Shown: positions 34,337 to 42,237 of the stretch, piece after piece
Numbering within the stretch: position 1 is the first letter of the stretch
How the letters are laid out: each line of letters opens with the position of its first letter
Assembly (NCBI GenBank): GCA_943369355.1
Contig: CALRMX020000001.1
Coordinates: 248,001 to 312,000 of the forward strand
DNA length: 64,000 nt
Source: UBA7662 sp943369355
GTDB taxonomy: Bacteria; Bacteroidota; Bacteroidia; UBA7662
Direction of reading: 5' to 3'
Made by a program: the position numbers and the translations under genes
Notes under the pieces: model-generated
Told to the model about the DNA's origin: nothing
Databases searched by the model: none
Seen by the model: the letters and a program-made list of their open reading frames with translations, nothing else

Positions 34337-35463
34337 CTAATCAAACTCACATAAATTTCATGAAGTTGATCTGCCATTTTCTTAGCATCAAATCGTAGGG
34401 ATTGGGTTTTGCAATTCTTCTTCAATTGATCAAACAAGGCCCCATCGTAAAGCAATGATTTCATCCGGTCGGCAAGCTCTTCTGGGTCTTCCGGATTTGC
34501 ATATAAACCTGCCTCCCCAGCCACTTCTTCAAAACATGATGTATTAGAGCTCACTACTGGCAAACCTATCCGCATCGCCTCCAGTAGAGGCAAGCCAAAA
34601 CCTTCAAAGTAGGAAGGATATACCATGAACTTTGCACCAGCGTACAAGGCGGGGAGTTCAGCAGCAAAAACATTTTCAAGAATAATTACTTCCTCTGAAA
34701 GTTTGTTCGACTGGATATATTCATCAATCTGTTCGAAATAGGCTGTTTTACGTCCAACAAGAACTAATTTGGGTCTGTCTGCTGGCAGCCTTCGATATGC
34801 ACGAATTAAGTTCAGCTGATTTTTTCGCTGTTCTATTGTACCTACGCACAATAAATAGGTGTCAGGCAGGTGATAATGATCTTTAACTGCCGCTATATCT
34901 TCCTCTACAACTTCTAAACTAAAGCCTGGATCGCAATCTTGATAAACAATTCTAACCTTCTCTTCGCCTATCCCATAGAATTGTTCGATATCTTTTGCCG
35001 TTTGTCGGCTTATGGCCACTACAACATCAGCTTCTTGACAGCTTCTTTCAAATTTCCTTTGGTAAAAAAGTCTATCTACGTAAGGGTAGTATTGAGGATA
35101 ACGCAGGAAAATCAAATCATGCAAGGTTAACACAGAGCGAATGTCTGCTTCTTTTAGTCCAATAGGTAGCTCATTGCTTAAGCCATGATAAAGCTGAATT
35201 CCATCATCTTTGAGTTGGTCTACTATGCCTTTGCTTCTCCAAAGCGGGTGTAAAAAGCGACTGATTTTACTATCTGGAAGAATGGGCGCAGCATGGGGAT
35301 AACTGTCAAGAAAGGAGGCGTAACGATGATGAACTTTCGGTGTATACAGCCGGTAATCAGCATCGGGATGAAATTGGAAAATGCTTTGAAGCACTAGCCT
35401 GCTGTAATTCCCAAGCCCAGTTGCGTTGTTATAAGCGCGTTTTGCGTCAAAGCCAATTTTCAT
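34333..35463 (-). CDS. Glycosyltransferase family 4 (GT-B)
   Basis: The 376-aa GT-B fold enzyme has the N-terminal start KIGFDAKRAYNNATGLGNYSR, the C-terminal nucleotide-sugar motif EGFGLPLLEAM (E-x7-E type) and the CVGTIEQRKNQ strand. It transfers a sugar from an NDP-sugar to a glycan or lipid acceptor on the cytoplasmic side. The acceptor and sugar cannot be told. One base separates it from dapD upstream, and it overlaps the methyltransferase gene by 4 bases. Confidence 0.87.
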   Translation of the reverse strand: MKIGFDAKRAYNNATGLGNYSRLVLQSIFQFHPDADYRLYTPKVHHRYASFLDSYPHAAPILPDSKISRFLHPLWRSKGIVDQLKDDGIQLYHGLSNELPIGLKEADIRSVLTLHDLIFLRYPQYYPYVDRLFYQRKFERSCQEADVVVAISRQTAKDIEQFYGIGEEKVRIVYQDCDPGFSLEVVEEDIAAVKDHYHLPDTYLLCVGTIEQRKNQLNLIRAYRRLPADRPKLVLVGRKTAYFEQIDEYIQSNKLSEEVIILENVFAAELPALYAGAKFMVYPSYFEGFGLPLLEAMRIGLPVVSSNTSCFEEVAGEAGLYANPEDPEELADRMKSLLYDGALFDQLKKNCKTQSLRFDAKKMADQLHEIYVSLIR

Positions 35464-35464
35464 A

Positions 35465-36283
35465 CTAAACAGCTACTTGGTTATCTCTTAATGCCTGATT
35501 CAATGAAGTTTTTTTGTCAGTAGATTCTTTGCGCTTACCAATAATCAAGGCACAGGGCACCTGAAAATCACCTCCTGGAAATTGCTTGGCATAGCTACCA
35601 GGAATAACTACCGATCTAGCTGGCACAAAACCACGGTACTCTATTACATTTTCTTGGGTTACGTCGAGTATTCGAGTAGAACCCGTTATCGTAACACCTG
35701 CCCCTAAGACAGCCTCTTTACCGATATGTGCACCTTCAACCACAATACACCGTGATCCAATAAAACAATCGTCTTCAATTATCACCGGCGCAGCTTGAAC
35801 AGGCTCCAGCACACCCCCAATACCTACACCACCACTCAAATGAACGTTTTTTCCAATTTGAGCACAGCTGCCTACTGTTGCCCAGGTGTCTACCATAGTT
35901 CCGCTGTCGACGTAAGCACCGATATTGACATAGCTCGGCATAAGTATCACTCCAGAAGCTAAAAACGACCCGTATCGAGCAATAGCAAGGGGAACAACCC
36001 GAACTCCCTTTTCTTCGTATCCACTTTTAAGCTTCATTTTATCGTGGAACTCGAAAGGTCCAACTTCAATTGTCGCCATTTTACGAATTGGGAAATAAAG
36101 GATGACTGCTTTTTTTACCCAGTCGTTAACTTGCCATTCACCAGTATCGACAGGTTCAGCAACCCTTAAATTCCCTTGGTCAAGTTTTTCGATGACACTT
36201 TCAATACATTTTTGAATGCCCGAATCCTGCAATAAACTCCGGTCTTCCCAGGCTGCTTCTATTTGTTGTTTCAACTCCTCCAT
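35465..36283 (-). CDS. dapD: Tetrahydrodipicolinate N-succinyltransferase
   Basis: This 272-aa left-handed beta-helix enzyme succinylates tetrahydrodipicolinate in the lysine/diaminopimelate pathway. Hexapeptide repeats (GVILMPSYVNIGAYVDSGTMVDTWATVGSCAQIG) and the IIEDDCFIGS segment are visible. I use the start at 36283 (MEELKQQIE), where DapD homologues begin. A longer frame to 36406 adds 41 residues that only re-read the upstream redoxin gene. With this start the redoxin stop and the dapD start share a base (TAATG), so they are coupled. Confidence 0.95.
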   Translation of the reverse strand: MEELKQQIEAAWEDRSLLQDSGIQKCIESVIEKLDQGNLRVAEPVDTGEWQVNDWVKKAVILYFPIRKMATIEVGPFEFHDKMKLKSGYEEKGVRVVPLAIARYGSFLASGVILMPSYVNIGAYVDSGTMVDTWATVGSCAQIGKNVHLSGGVGIGGVLEPVQAAPVIIEDDCFIGSRCIVVEGAHIGKEAVLGAGVTITGSTRILDVTQENVIEYRGFVPARSVVIPGSYAKQFPGGDFQVPCALIIGKRKESTDKKTSLNQALRDNQVAV

Positions 36284-36807
36284 TATTTCCACTTTATGGT
36301 GCAGCCAATAGGAGAGGTTTCTGGGAAATCTACTTCTATTCCGTCTAATGTCATTTCTATCGCATCTTCTAGCCAAATGCGCGTCACATGATGTGGGTTT
36401 TCCCATGAATCATCAATGGCGCCTTTGTATACTAATTCTCTGGATGAATTGAAAAGAAATGCATGGGGCGTTTTTTCCGCTCCGAATAGTTTTGCAACAT
36501 CCTGATTTTCGTCATACCAATAAATCGATTCCCAATGAAATTGCTTGGCTAGTTGTTTCATTTTATCAAAGGAGTCTTCTGGATATTGAGTCGCATCATT
36601 ACTGTTGATCAAAATAACCCCAAGGTTATCTTCATAATACTTGTGTATTAGAGCCTCAATACGCTTCAAATAGGCTTGAACATAAGGGCAATGATTACAA
36701 ATGAATAGCACGAGTACACATGAGCGGTCAGAAATATCGACCAAAGAATGTTGTTGTTCGTCACAACCTGGAAGTTCAAAATAGGGTAGTTTCGAGCCTA
36801 ATTGCAT
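36283..36807 (-). CDS. Cytoplasmic thioredoxin-like redoxin with CNHC site
   Basis: The 174-aa redoxin-fold protein has no signal peptide. Its active site is C-N-H-C-P (FICNHCPYV), followed by KTPHAFLFN, YKGAIDDS and a C-terminal IGCTIKW. It is a paralogue type of the exported redoxin at 4371-4985, which shares GAIDD and the C-terminal GC but has lost the first cysteine. The start at 36807 (MQLGSKLPYF) is chosen; the longer frame only re-reads the NFACT gene. Probable role: thiol-disulfide or peroxide chemistry. Confidence 0.8.
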   Translation of the reverse strand: MQLGSKLPYFELPGCDEQQHSLVDISDRSCVLVLFICNHCPYVQAYLKRIEALIHKYYEDNLGVILINSNDATQYPEDSFDKMKQLAKQFHWESIYWYDENQDVAKLFGAEKTPHAFLFNSSRELVYKGAIDDSWENPHHVTRIWLEDAIEMTLDGIEVDFPETSPIGCTIKWK

Positions 36808-36856
36808 AGATGCAGCTGTTTTGATTGAAGCGCTAAGGTGCGAAAAAAAGGCGGCA

Positions 36857-38329
36857 TCAAGAAGTAGGAATCGGGGAAGGCTGAACCAAAATTGTTGATT
36901 CCTTTTCAACCAATACCGCGCCAGCGGCTGCGCCTTTTGGCTTTCGCACATATTTCCTAAAAGTGTACATTACATTACACCATTGTTCGGTTTTACCCTT
37001 GCTCATCCATGCAGCCCAGCTCGCTGCTTTTTCAAGAACTGGTTGAGGTATTTTTCGGCCTGCAGATCGAATTACCACATGTGAACCAGTGAAATTACGT
37101 GCATGCAGCCACAAATCGTCTTTGTGAACCACCCTAAGTAGTTCGTCATTCTGTTTTGCATTTTTACCCAACCAAACTTCAAAGCCTGCTATTTCAACGC
37201 GCTTAAATGGGAAGGTATCGTTTTTGGCGTTTTTTGCTGCATACTTCCGAAGTTCACGCAACGATTGACAAGAATTAATTGCTTCAATTTGACTTTTCAG
37301 CATGCTGATTTCGAACTGCGTTAATGCGATTAGATTCAAACACTGTTGAAATTCAATGACTTGATTTTTTGCTTTTTTAAAATATCTATTTGCGTTTTCA
37401 AAGGCATTAAGAGTAGGTTCTACTTTAATTTCAATTTCCTTGTTCGTTAAATAGTCCAGTACCTTCTGTTTTTCTTTTCCTGAATAAAAGGAATGTGCAT
37501 TAGCCATTAACAAATTCCCAAGATGTTCATATCGTTTCGAATCATTGAGATCTATTCGCCTTTTTTCGTGGTCTTTTAGTTTATTCAATAATCGTTTCAA
37601 CCTTTCTTGTATGGGCTGTAACTGCTTATTCTTTTCTCGAAGAAAGAGCCAATCGGAGAGATAATTACGAAACACCTCATTAGCAACCTCAATGGCCGTC
37701 AGGCCTTCAGTTGTAAGGCTAAAAACCGGCAAATTATCACTTGATTTAATGAATGGGCTGTTTTGCAAAAGGAAATGGATGGATTCAAGTGGTAATTCTT
37801 TAAAAGCTGGTTGGTTTTTGATGAACTTTACCCACCATACACAAGAGCCTTTTATGGCTTCATTTAGCACATATTTAAACTCAGTTTCTTTTTTATATAT
37901 ATGCCTATCTGTGTAATAATCATTTCTAATTCTTCGGTTAAAAATGCCTATTTGGTAGCCGTTGGAATCGGATAGAAAAACGTTTCCTTGGTTTCCAAAA
38001 AACCTGATCCAAATCTGAAAACTGTTTTCAAAATCAAATCGAATCAACCTTTCACCTTCAAAACAAACCACGTCAGTAATCTTGCTGCCCCAAATCTGCG
38101 TGAATTGTTTTTCATACTGTTTAGGAATACCTGCCACTTCATTGATAAAGAGTGGTAAGGACAGGTCCGTATCAAAATTGACTTTAAAGGTACTTTTGAC
38201 CTCATGCTTCTCTATCAGAAATACAATTTCATTTCTGGATGGACTATAGATTTGAGTAACAATAGCATTACTGAGCAAGGCTTTAAGCTCCTTGGCTAAT
38301 CGTCGAATAAAGAAATAGTGATTAATCAT
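36857..38329 (-). CDS. NFACT-domain protein, RqcH/Rqc2-like
   Basis: The 490-aa protein has an NFACT-N domain (about 1-220), a coiled-coil/helical middle (about 225-370) and an NFACT-R (DUF814) C-terminus with DLWLHARNFTGSHVVIR and KYVRKPKGAAAG. RqcH binds peptidyl-tRNA on split 50S subunits and adds alanine tails for ribosome-associated quality control. The position of its essential Asp-Arg pair reads E93-R94 here (EGERLIRF), by my alignment. The middle is shorter than in B. subtilis RqcH (about 570 aa). It overlaps the MBL gene by 4 bases. Confidence 0.85.
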   Translation of the reverse strand: MINHYFFIRRLAKELKALLSNAIVTQIYSPSRNEIVFLIEKHEVKSTFKVNFDTDLSLPLFINEVAGIPKQYEKQFTQIWGSKITDVVCFEGERLIRFDFENSFQIWIRFFGNQGNVFLSDSNGYQIGIFNRRIRNDYYTDRHIYKKETEFKYVLNEAIKGSCVWWVKFIKNQPAFKELPLESIHFLLQNSPFIKSSDNLPVFSLTTEGLTAIEVANEVFRNYLSDWLFLREKNKQLQPIQERLKRLLNKLKDHEKRRIDLNDSKRYEHLGNLLMANAHSFYSGKEKQKVLDYLTNKEIEIKVEPTLNAFENANRYFKKAKNQVIEFQQCLNLIALTQFEISMLKSQIEAINSCQSLRELRKYAAKNAKNDTFPFKRVEIAGFEVWLGKNAKQNDELLRVVHKDDLWLHARNFTGSHVVIRSAGRKIPQPVLEKAASWAAWMSKGKTEQWCNVMYTFRKYVRKPKGAAAGAVLVEKESTILVQPSPIPTS

Positions 38330-39090
38330 TTAAAATCCAGCTCCATACCATCATATGCCAAAAACATTCCCGATGGCAACTCTTTATTTACTGCATCATG
38401 TAGGCCAAGTTGATGAGAAATATGCGTAAAAAAAGTATTTTTTGCTCCGACACGACTTGCCACTTCTATGGCTTCGGCCAAGGTAAAATGTGAAATATGT
38501 GGTTCTTTACGCAAGGCGTTTAAAACAAGTGTATCGCATCCCTTTAGTTTTTCAAACTCCCGATGCTCAATTTTGTTGGCGTCGGTGATATAAACAAAGT
38601 TTTTAAACCGAAAACCGAATACTTGCAACCGGTAATGCAATAGCTCGATTGGGACAATTTTCTCCCCAAAAATCTCAAAAGTTTCATTTTTTAAGGTGTG
38701 TAGATTTATTTCCGGGATGCCAGGGTACTTGTGATCAGAAAAAATATAAGAGAATTCTCTTTTTAGAGCTTCTTGAACTTCTTCGGTCCCATACACATCC
38801 ATTGGTCGCTTTTGGAGAAAGTTAAAAGCCCTAATGTCGTCTAATCCTGCAATGTGATCCTTGTGTGCGTGTGTAAACAAAACGGCATCTAAGTTTCGGA
38901 CTCCTGCTCGTAGCATCTGTTGCCTAAAGTCGGGTCCAGTATCCACAACTAGCTGAACATTTTCAGTGGCAACCAATATACTGCTACGTAAACGCTGGTC
39001 CCTGCTATCTGAAGAGGTACAAACTTCACACCGGCAACCAATAACCGGAACTCCTTGAGAGGTGCCGGTGCCCAAAAAGGTAATCTTCAC
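38326..39090 (-). CDS. MBL-fold metallohydrolase, PhnP-like
   Basis: This 254-aa metallo-beta-lactamase-fold hydrolase has H74-A-H76-K-D78-H79 for the two catalytic metals. A cysteine cluster C19-x-C21-x-x-C24 resembles the structural zinc site of PhnP phosphodiesterase. PhnP cleaves cyclic phosphodiesters; other members of the group act on other phosphoesters. There is no phosphonate gene here, so the substrate is open. It starts with GTG and overlaps the 90-aa gene by GTGA. Confidence 0.85.
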   Translation of the reverse strand: MKITFLGTGTSQGVPVIGCRCEVCTSSDSRDQRLRSSILVATENVQLVVDTGPDFRQQMLRAGVRNLDAVLFTHAHKDHIAGLDDIRAFNFLQKRPMDVYGTEEVQEALKREFSYIFSDHKYPGIPEINLHTLKNETFEIFGEKIVPIELLHYRLQVFGFRFKNFVYITDANKIEHREFEKLKGCDTLVLNALRKEPHISHFTLAEAIEVASRVGAKNTFFTHISHQLGLHDAVNKELPSGMFLAYDGMELDFK

Positions 39091-39359
39091 AGCTTGATAG
39101 TGGTTTGGCTGAGCTCAGCAAGTAGTTTTCTCGATTCTGGGCTCATTTTATCAGCGTCAGGCTTTAGTTCTGCTAGAATTTCTATAAGGGTCTGAATTTT
39201 TGTCTCAACAGTGTAAAACTTATTCACTACAACCACTTTTTGATGCTCCAGTATACAATAGCCCGATTTAAAGTTTCCTTTTTCATATCTCAGCCTCAAT
39301 TCTGCCTCTTTAAACAGATTTTCAAGTTTTTTGAGATATGTGAGACTGTTCTTTGTCAC
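39087..39359 (-). CDS. Small conserved-looking protein, first gene of an eight-gene run
   Basis: The 90-aa soluble protein starts with GTG (the only start that leaves room for the helix LTYLKKLENLFKEAELRL). A beta hairpin around RYEKGNFKSGYCILEHQKVVVVNKF and a final helix follow. I recall similar small proteins of unknown function in many Bacteroidota, next to MBL hydrolases, but give no name. GTGA overlap couples it to the MBL gene. It is possibly a regulatory or metal-delivery partner of that enzyme. Confidence 0.65.
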   Translation of the reverse strand: MTKNSLTYLKKLENLFKEAELRLRYEKGNFKSGYCILEHQKVVVVNKFYTVETKIQTLIEILAELKPDADKMSPESRKLLAELSQTTIKL

Positions 39360-39453
39360 CGGTTGTATGTTGGAGGAGGAACAAAAATGAGAATTTTTGG
39401 TTAACCGTTAATGCAGACATTCTGTTTAAAGCCAGATCGTTTGTGCTTTTCGT

Positions 39454-39461
39454 TAATTTTG
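39454..39461 (+). promoter_or_regulatory. -7 box of mnmA
   Basis: TAATTTTG matches the TAnnTTTG consensus and lies 17 bases before the mnmA start, the same spacing as for several other genes here. No TTG is seen at the -33 position. The 119-base divergent region (39360-39478) contains nothing else that I can support. Confidence 0.45.
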
Positions 39462-39478
39462 ATTTTTCGACGTAAAAA

Positions 39479-40594
39479 ATGCCCACAAAAGAAAGAGTTT
39501 TAGTTGCGATGAGCGGCGGAATCGACAGCACGGTTGCTGCGATAATGTTGCACGATCAAGGCTATGAGGTAGTAGGTATCACCATGAAAACATGGGATTA
39601 TGCAAGTGCGGGTGGCAGTAAAAAAGAAACCGGATGTTGTAGCCTTGATAGTATCAACGATGCTAGAGAAATAGCCGTAGAAAGAGGATTCGCACACATG
39701 ATACTCGATATTCGCGATGAGTTTGGCGACCATGTAATCGATAATTTTGTTGGTGAATACCTCAATGGCCGCACTCCAAATCCTTGTGTGCTTTGTAATA
39801 CACATATAAAATGGGAAGCTCTGCTAAAAAGAGCGGATATGCTCAATTGCAAGTACATCGCCACTGGCCATTATGCCTCTGTTCATTTTGAAAACGGCCG
39901 ATACCGAATAAAAAGAGGCCTTGACGCTGCCAAGGATCAATCGTATGTGCTCTGGGGCCTATCTCAAGAAAGTTTGGCAAGAACCATTTTCCCAATGGGT
40001 CAATTTCACAAAAGCGAGATAAAAAAGATGGCTTTAGATCTTGGCTATACAGCTTTAGCAAATAAAAGTGAGAGCTACGAGATTTGTTTTGTTCCCGATA
40101 ACGACTATCGGGGCTTTTTGAAAAGAAGAGTACCTGGTTTAGAAGCTCAGGTAGATGGTGGCGTATTCGTAGATAAACAAGGGAATTTACTTGGTAAGCA
40201 CAAAGGATACCCATTCTACACCGTTGGACAGCGAAAAGGGCTTGAAAAAGCCTTCGGCAAGCCCATGTTTGTAACTGAAATCCGGCCTGACACAAATACA
40301 GTAGTACTTGGCGAATTGGACGATTTAGACCGTAACGGTATGGTTGTCGGGAAAATTAACCTACAAGCTTTCGAGCAGCTTCCACCAGAAGGAATAGAAG
40401 TGATTGCCAAAATTCGATACAAAGACCCCGGGAGTCCATGCCGAATCTGGCAAAAAGATGACAAGATACGCGCCGAGTTTTTCACGATGGTGAAAGCCAT
40501 AGCCCCTGGACAATCTGCAGTATTTTATCGGGAAGATGAAGTGATAGGCGGAGGCTGGATTGAATCATCATTTGAAATAAATCAGTTAACATGA
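39479..40594 (+). CDS. mnmA: tRNA-specific 2-thiouridylase MnmA
   Basis: This 371-aa enzyme thiolates U34 of tRNAs for Lys, Glu and Gln. The ATP-binding PP-loop MSGGIDST is at 11-18. The catalytic cysteines are C103 (NPCVLCN) and C203 (YEICFVPD), separated by 100 residues as expected. The segment ATGHYA and the C-terminal beta-barrel are present. The stop overlaps the start of the subtilase gene by ATGA, which couples a housekeeping tRNA-modifying enzyme to a secreted-protease/TonB locus. Confidence 0.96.
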   Translation: MPTKERVLVAMSGGIDSTVAAIMLHDQGYEVVGITMKTWDYASAGGSKKETGCCSLDSINDAREIAVERGFAHMILDIRDEFGDHVIDNFVGEYLNGRTPNPCVLCNTHIKWEALLKRADMLNCKYIATGHYASVHFENGRYRIKRGLDAAKDQSYVLWGLSQESLARTIFPMGQFHKSEIKKMALDLGYTALANKSESYEICFVPDNDYRGFLKRRVPGLEAQVDGGVFVDKQGNLLGKHKGYPFYTVGQRKGLEKAFGKPMFVTEIRPDTNTVVLGELDDLDRNGMVVGKINLQAFEQLPPEGIEVIAKIRYKDPGSPCRIWQKDDKIRAEFFTMVKAIAPGQSAVFYREDEVIGGGWIESSFEINQLT

Positions 40595-42237
40595 AGAATA
40601 TCATTGGTTTAACAGCATTAGTATTTCTTTCCTTTTTTTCTGTAAACGCCCAAACTGGCAACAGGCATTGGGTGGAATTCACGGATAAAAATGGGACGAG
40701 TTTTAGCCTAAATAACCCCTCGCAGTATCTTTCTCCTCGGGCTATTGCCAGAAGAAATAGACAAAATATTCCCATCGATTCTACGGATTTACCAGTGAAT
40801 CAACGTTACATTGATTCGCTTGTCTCGAGAGGAATAGTGATCAGAAATCGATCTCGCTGGTTAAATGGTGTTACCGTTGAGGCTACGTCAGCGCAATTGA
40901 CCGCTATTCAAAATTTTCCTTTTGTGAAACGAACAACGCCTGCCGGTAAAGTAGTTGTCCCTGCTTATACGCGCACTCCTGAAACAAGGCAGCTTCCGAT
41001 TGGAAGAGTTTCGTACACTCCCGCAGAATATGGCGATTCGTACAACCAGATTGCTTTGCACAAGGGGCATACACTGCATAATGCAGGATTTAAAGGAGAA
41101 GGTATGTTGATAGCAGTGTTTGATGCCGGTTTTATTAATGTAAATACGCTTGCTTGCTTCGATTCGCTACGCTTACAAAACAAAATCAAAGACACTTGGG
41201 ATTTCGTTGATTTAGACAATACAGTGTATGAATTTGATTCTCATGGGACCTACGTATTAGGATGTATGGCCGGTTGGTTACCTGGACAACTCATAGGAAC
41301 TGCGCCGAAAGCCGATTACTTGCTTTACCGCACCGAAAACAATGTAAACGGTAGCGAATACATCATTGAAGAAGACAATTGGGTAGCCGGTGCCGAAAGG
41401 GCAGATAGTGCAGGTGCTGATGTTTTCAACACTTCGCTAAGCTACACAACCTTTGATGATCCTACGATGAATCACACCTATGCCGATTTGGATGGGAATA
41501 CAGCCAGAATTACTATAGGCGCCGATATGGCCGCAAAAAAGGGGATTTTTGTTGTAGTAAGTGCGGGTAATTATGGCTCTAGCAGTTGGCAGTACATTGG
41601 GGCACCTGCTGATGGCGACAGTGTTTTATCGGTAGGAGCTATAGACGCAGCTGGCAACCGAGTTGGCTTTAGTTCCATAGGGCCAACATCTGATGGCCGA
41701 ATTAAACCTAACGTTGTTGCACAAGGCTCTGCGGCCGTCTCTTGTGCCTTATCGAATGGAATTACCCAGGTGAGCGGTACTTCTTTTTCTGGTCCAATTA
41801 TGGCTGGACTCGTCGCTTGCCTTTGGCAAACTAATCCATCGGTAACCAATATGCAGTTGTTAACAGCCATTCAAAACAGCGGTTCAAAAGCTAATGCTCC
41901 AGATAATTTGGTAGGTTATGGAATTCCTGACATGTCGATTGCTCGATTAGCCCTATCCAATACTCAAATCAATACTGACGACACAAGAATTAGCATTTAT
42001 CCGAATCCCGTAGAAGAGTCTTTTGAAATTCAGTTCAACACCACTAATAGCAGTAATATCTTCATTTCAATTACCGATGCAAGTGGAAAAAAAGTATTAA
42101 GCGAAGAATTTTTAGTAACAAATACTGGCCTACAAGTGTTACCGTTTCAGTTATCTGAGAGATTTTCAGCTGGTATTTATTTCGTAAATATCATTCAAGG
42201 CAATTCTATCAGATCTGCAAAATTGGTAAAGAGATAA
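40591..42237 (+). CDS. T9SS-secreted subtilisin-family (S8) protease
   Basis: The 548-aa product has a signal peptide (about 1-20, cleavage after VNA). An N-terminal propeptide-like region (about 21-130) precedes the S8 catalytic domain with D178 (AVFDAGF), H218 (DSHGTYVLG) and S398 (SGTSFSGP). A type A sorting domain (about 468-548: IYPNPVEESF ... SAGIYFVNI) follows. It should be exported by the type IX system and act on extracellular or surface proteins. It is coupled by overlap to mnmA upstream and to the TonB receptor downstream (shared base in TAATG). Confidence 0.93.
   Translation: MKNIIGLTALVFLSFFSVNAQTGNRHWVEFTDKNGTSFSLNNPSQYLSPRAIARRNRQNIPIDSTDLPVNQRYIDSLVSRGIVIRNRSRWLNGVTVEATSAQLTAIQNFPFVKRTTPAGKVVVPAYTRTPETRQLPIGRVSYTPAEYGDSYNQIALHKGHTLHNAGFKGEGMLIAVFDAGFINVNTLACFDSLRLQNKIKDTWDFVDLDNTVYEFDSHGTYVLGCMAGWLPGQLIGTAPKADYLLYRTENNVNGSEYIIEEDNWVAGAERADSAGADVFNTSLSYTTFDDPTMNHTYADLDGNTARITIGADMAAKKGIFVVVSAGNYGSSSWQYIGAPADGDSVLSVGAIDAAGNRVGFSSIGPTSDGRIKPNVVAQGSAAVSCALSNGITQVSGTSFSGPIMAGLVACLWQTNPSVTNMQLLTAIQNSGSKANAPDNLVGYGIPDMSIARLALSNTQINTDDTRISIYPNPVEESFEIQFNTTNSSNIFISITDASGKKVLSEEFLVTNTGLQVLPFQLSERFSAGIYFVNIIQGNSIRSAKLVKR

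Noticed and set aside
36284..36406. A 41-residue N-terminal extension of DapD
   Set aside because: The extra codons re-read the 3' end of the redoxin gene in another frame, and DapD homologues begin at MEELKQQIE. The TAATG junction at 36283 is a normal coupled start.
36808..36951. A 48-residue N-terminal extension of the second redoxin
   Set aside because: It overlaps the NFACT C-terminus in another frame, and the redoxin fold starts at MQLGSKLPYF.
39322..39531. A 69-aa minus-strand frame upstream of the 90-aa gene
   Set aside because: It spans the divergent promoter region and the start of mnmA and has no recognisable feature.
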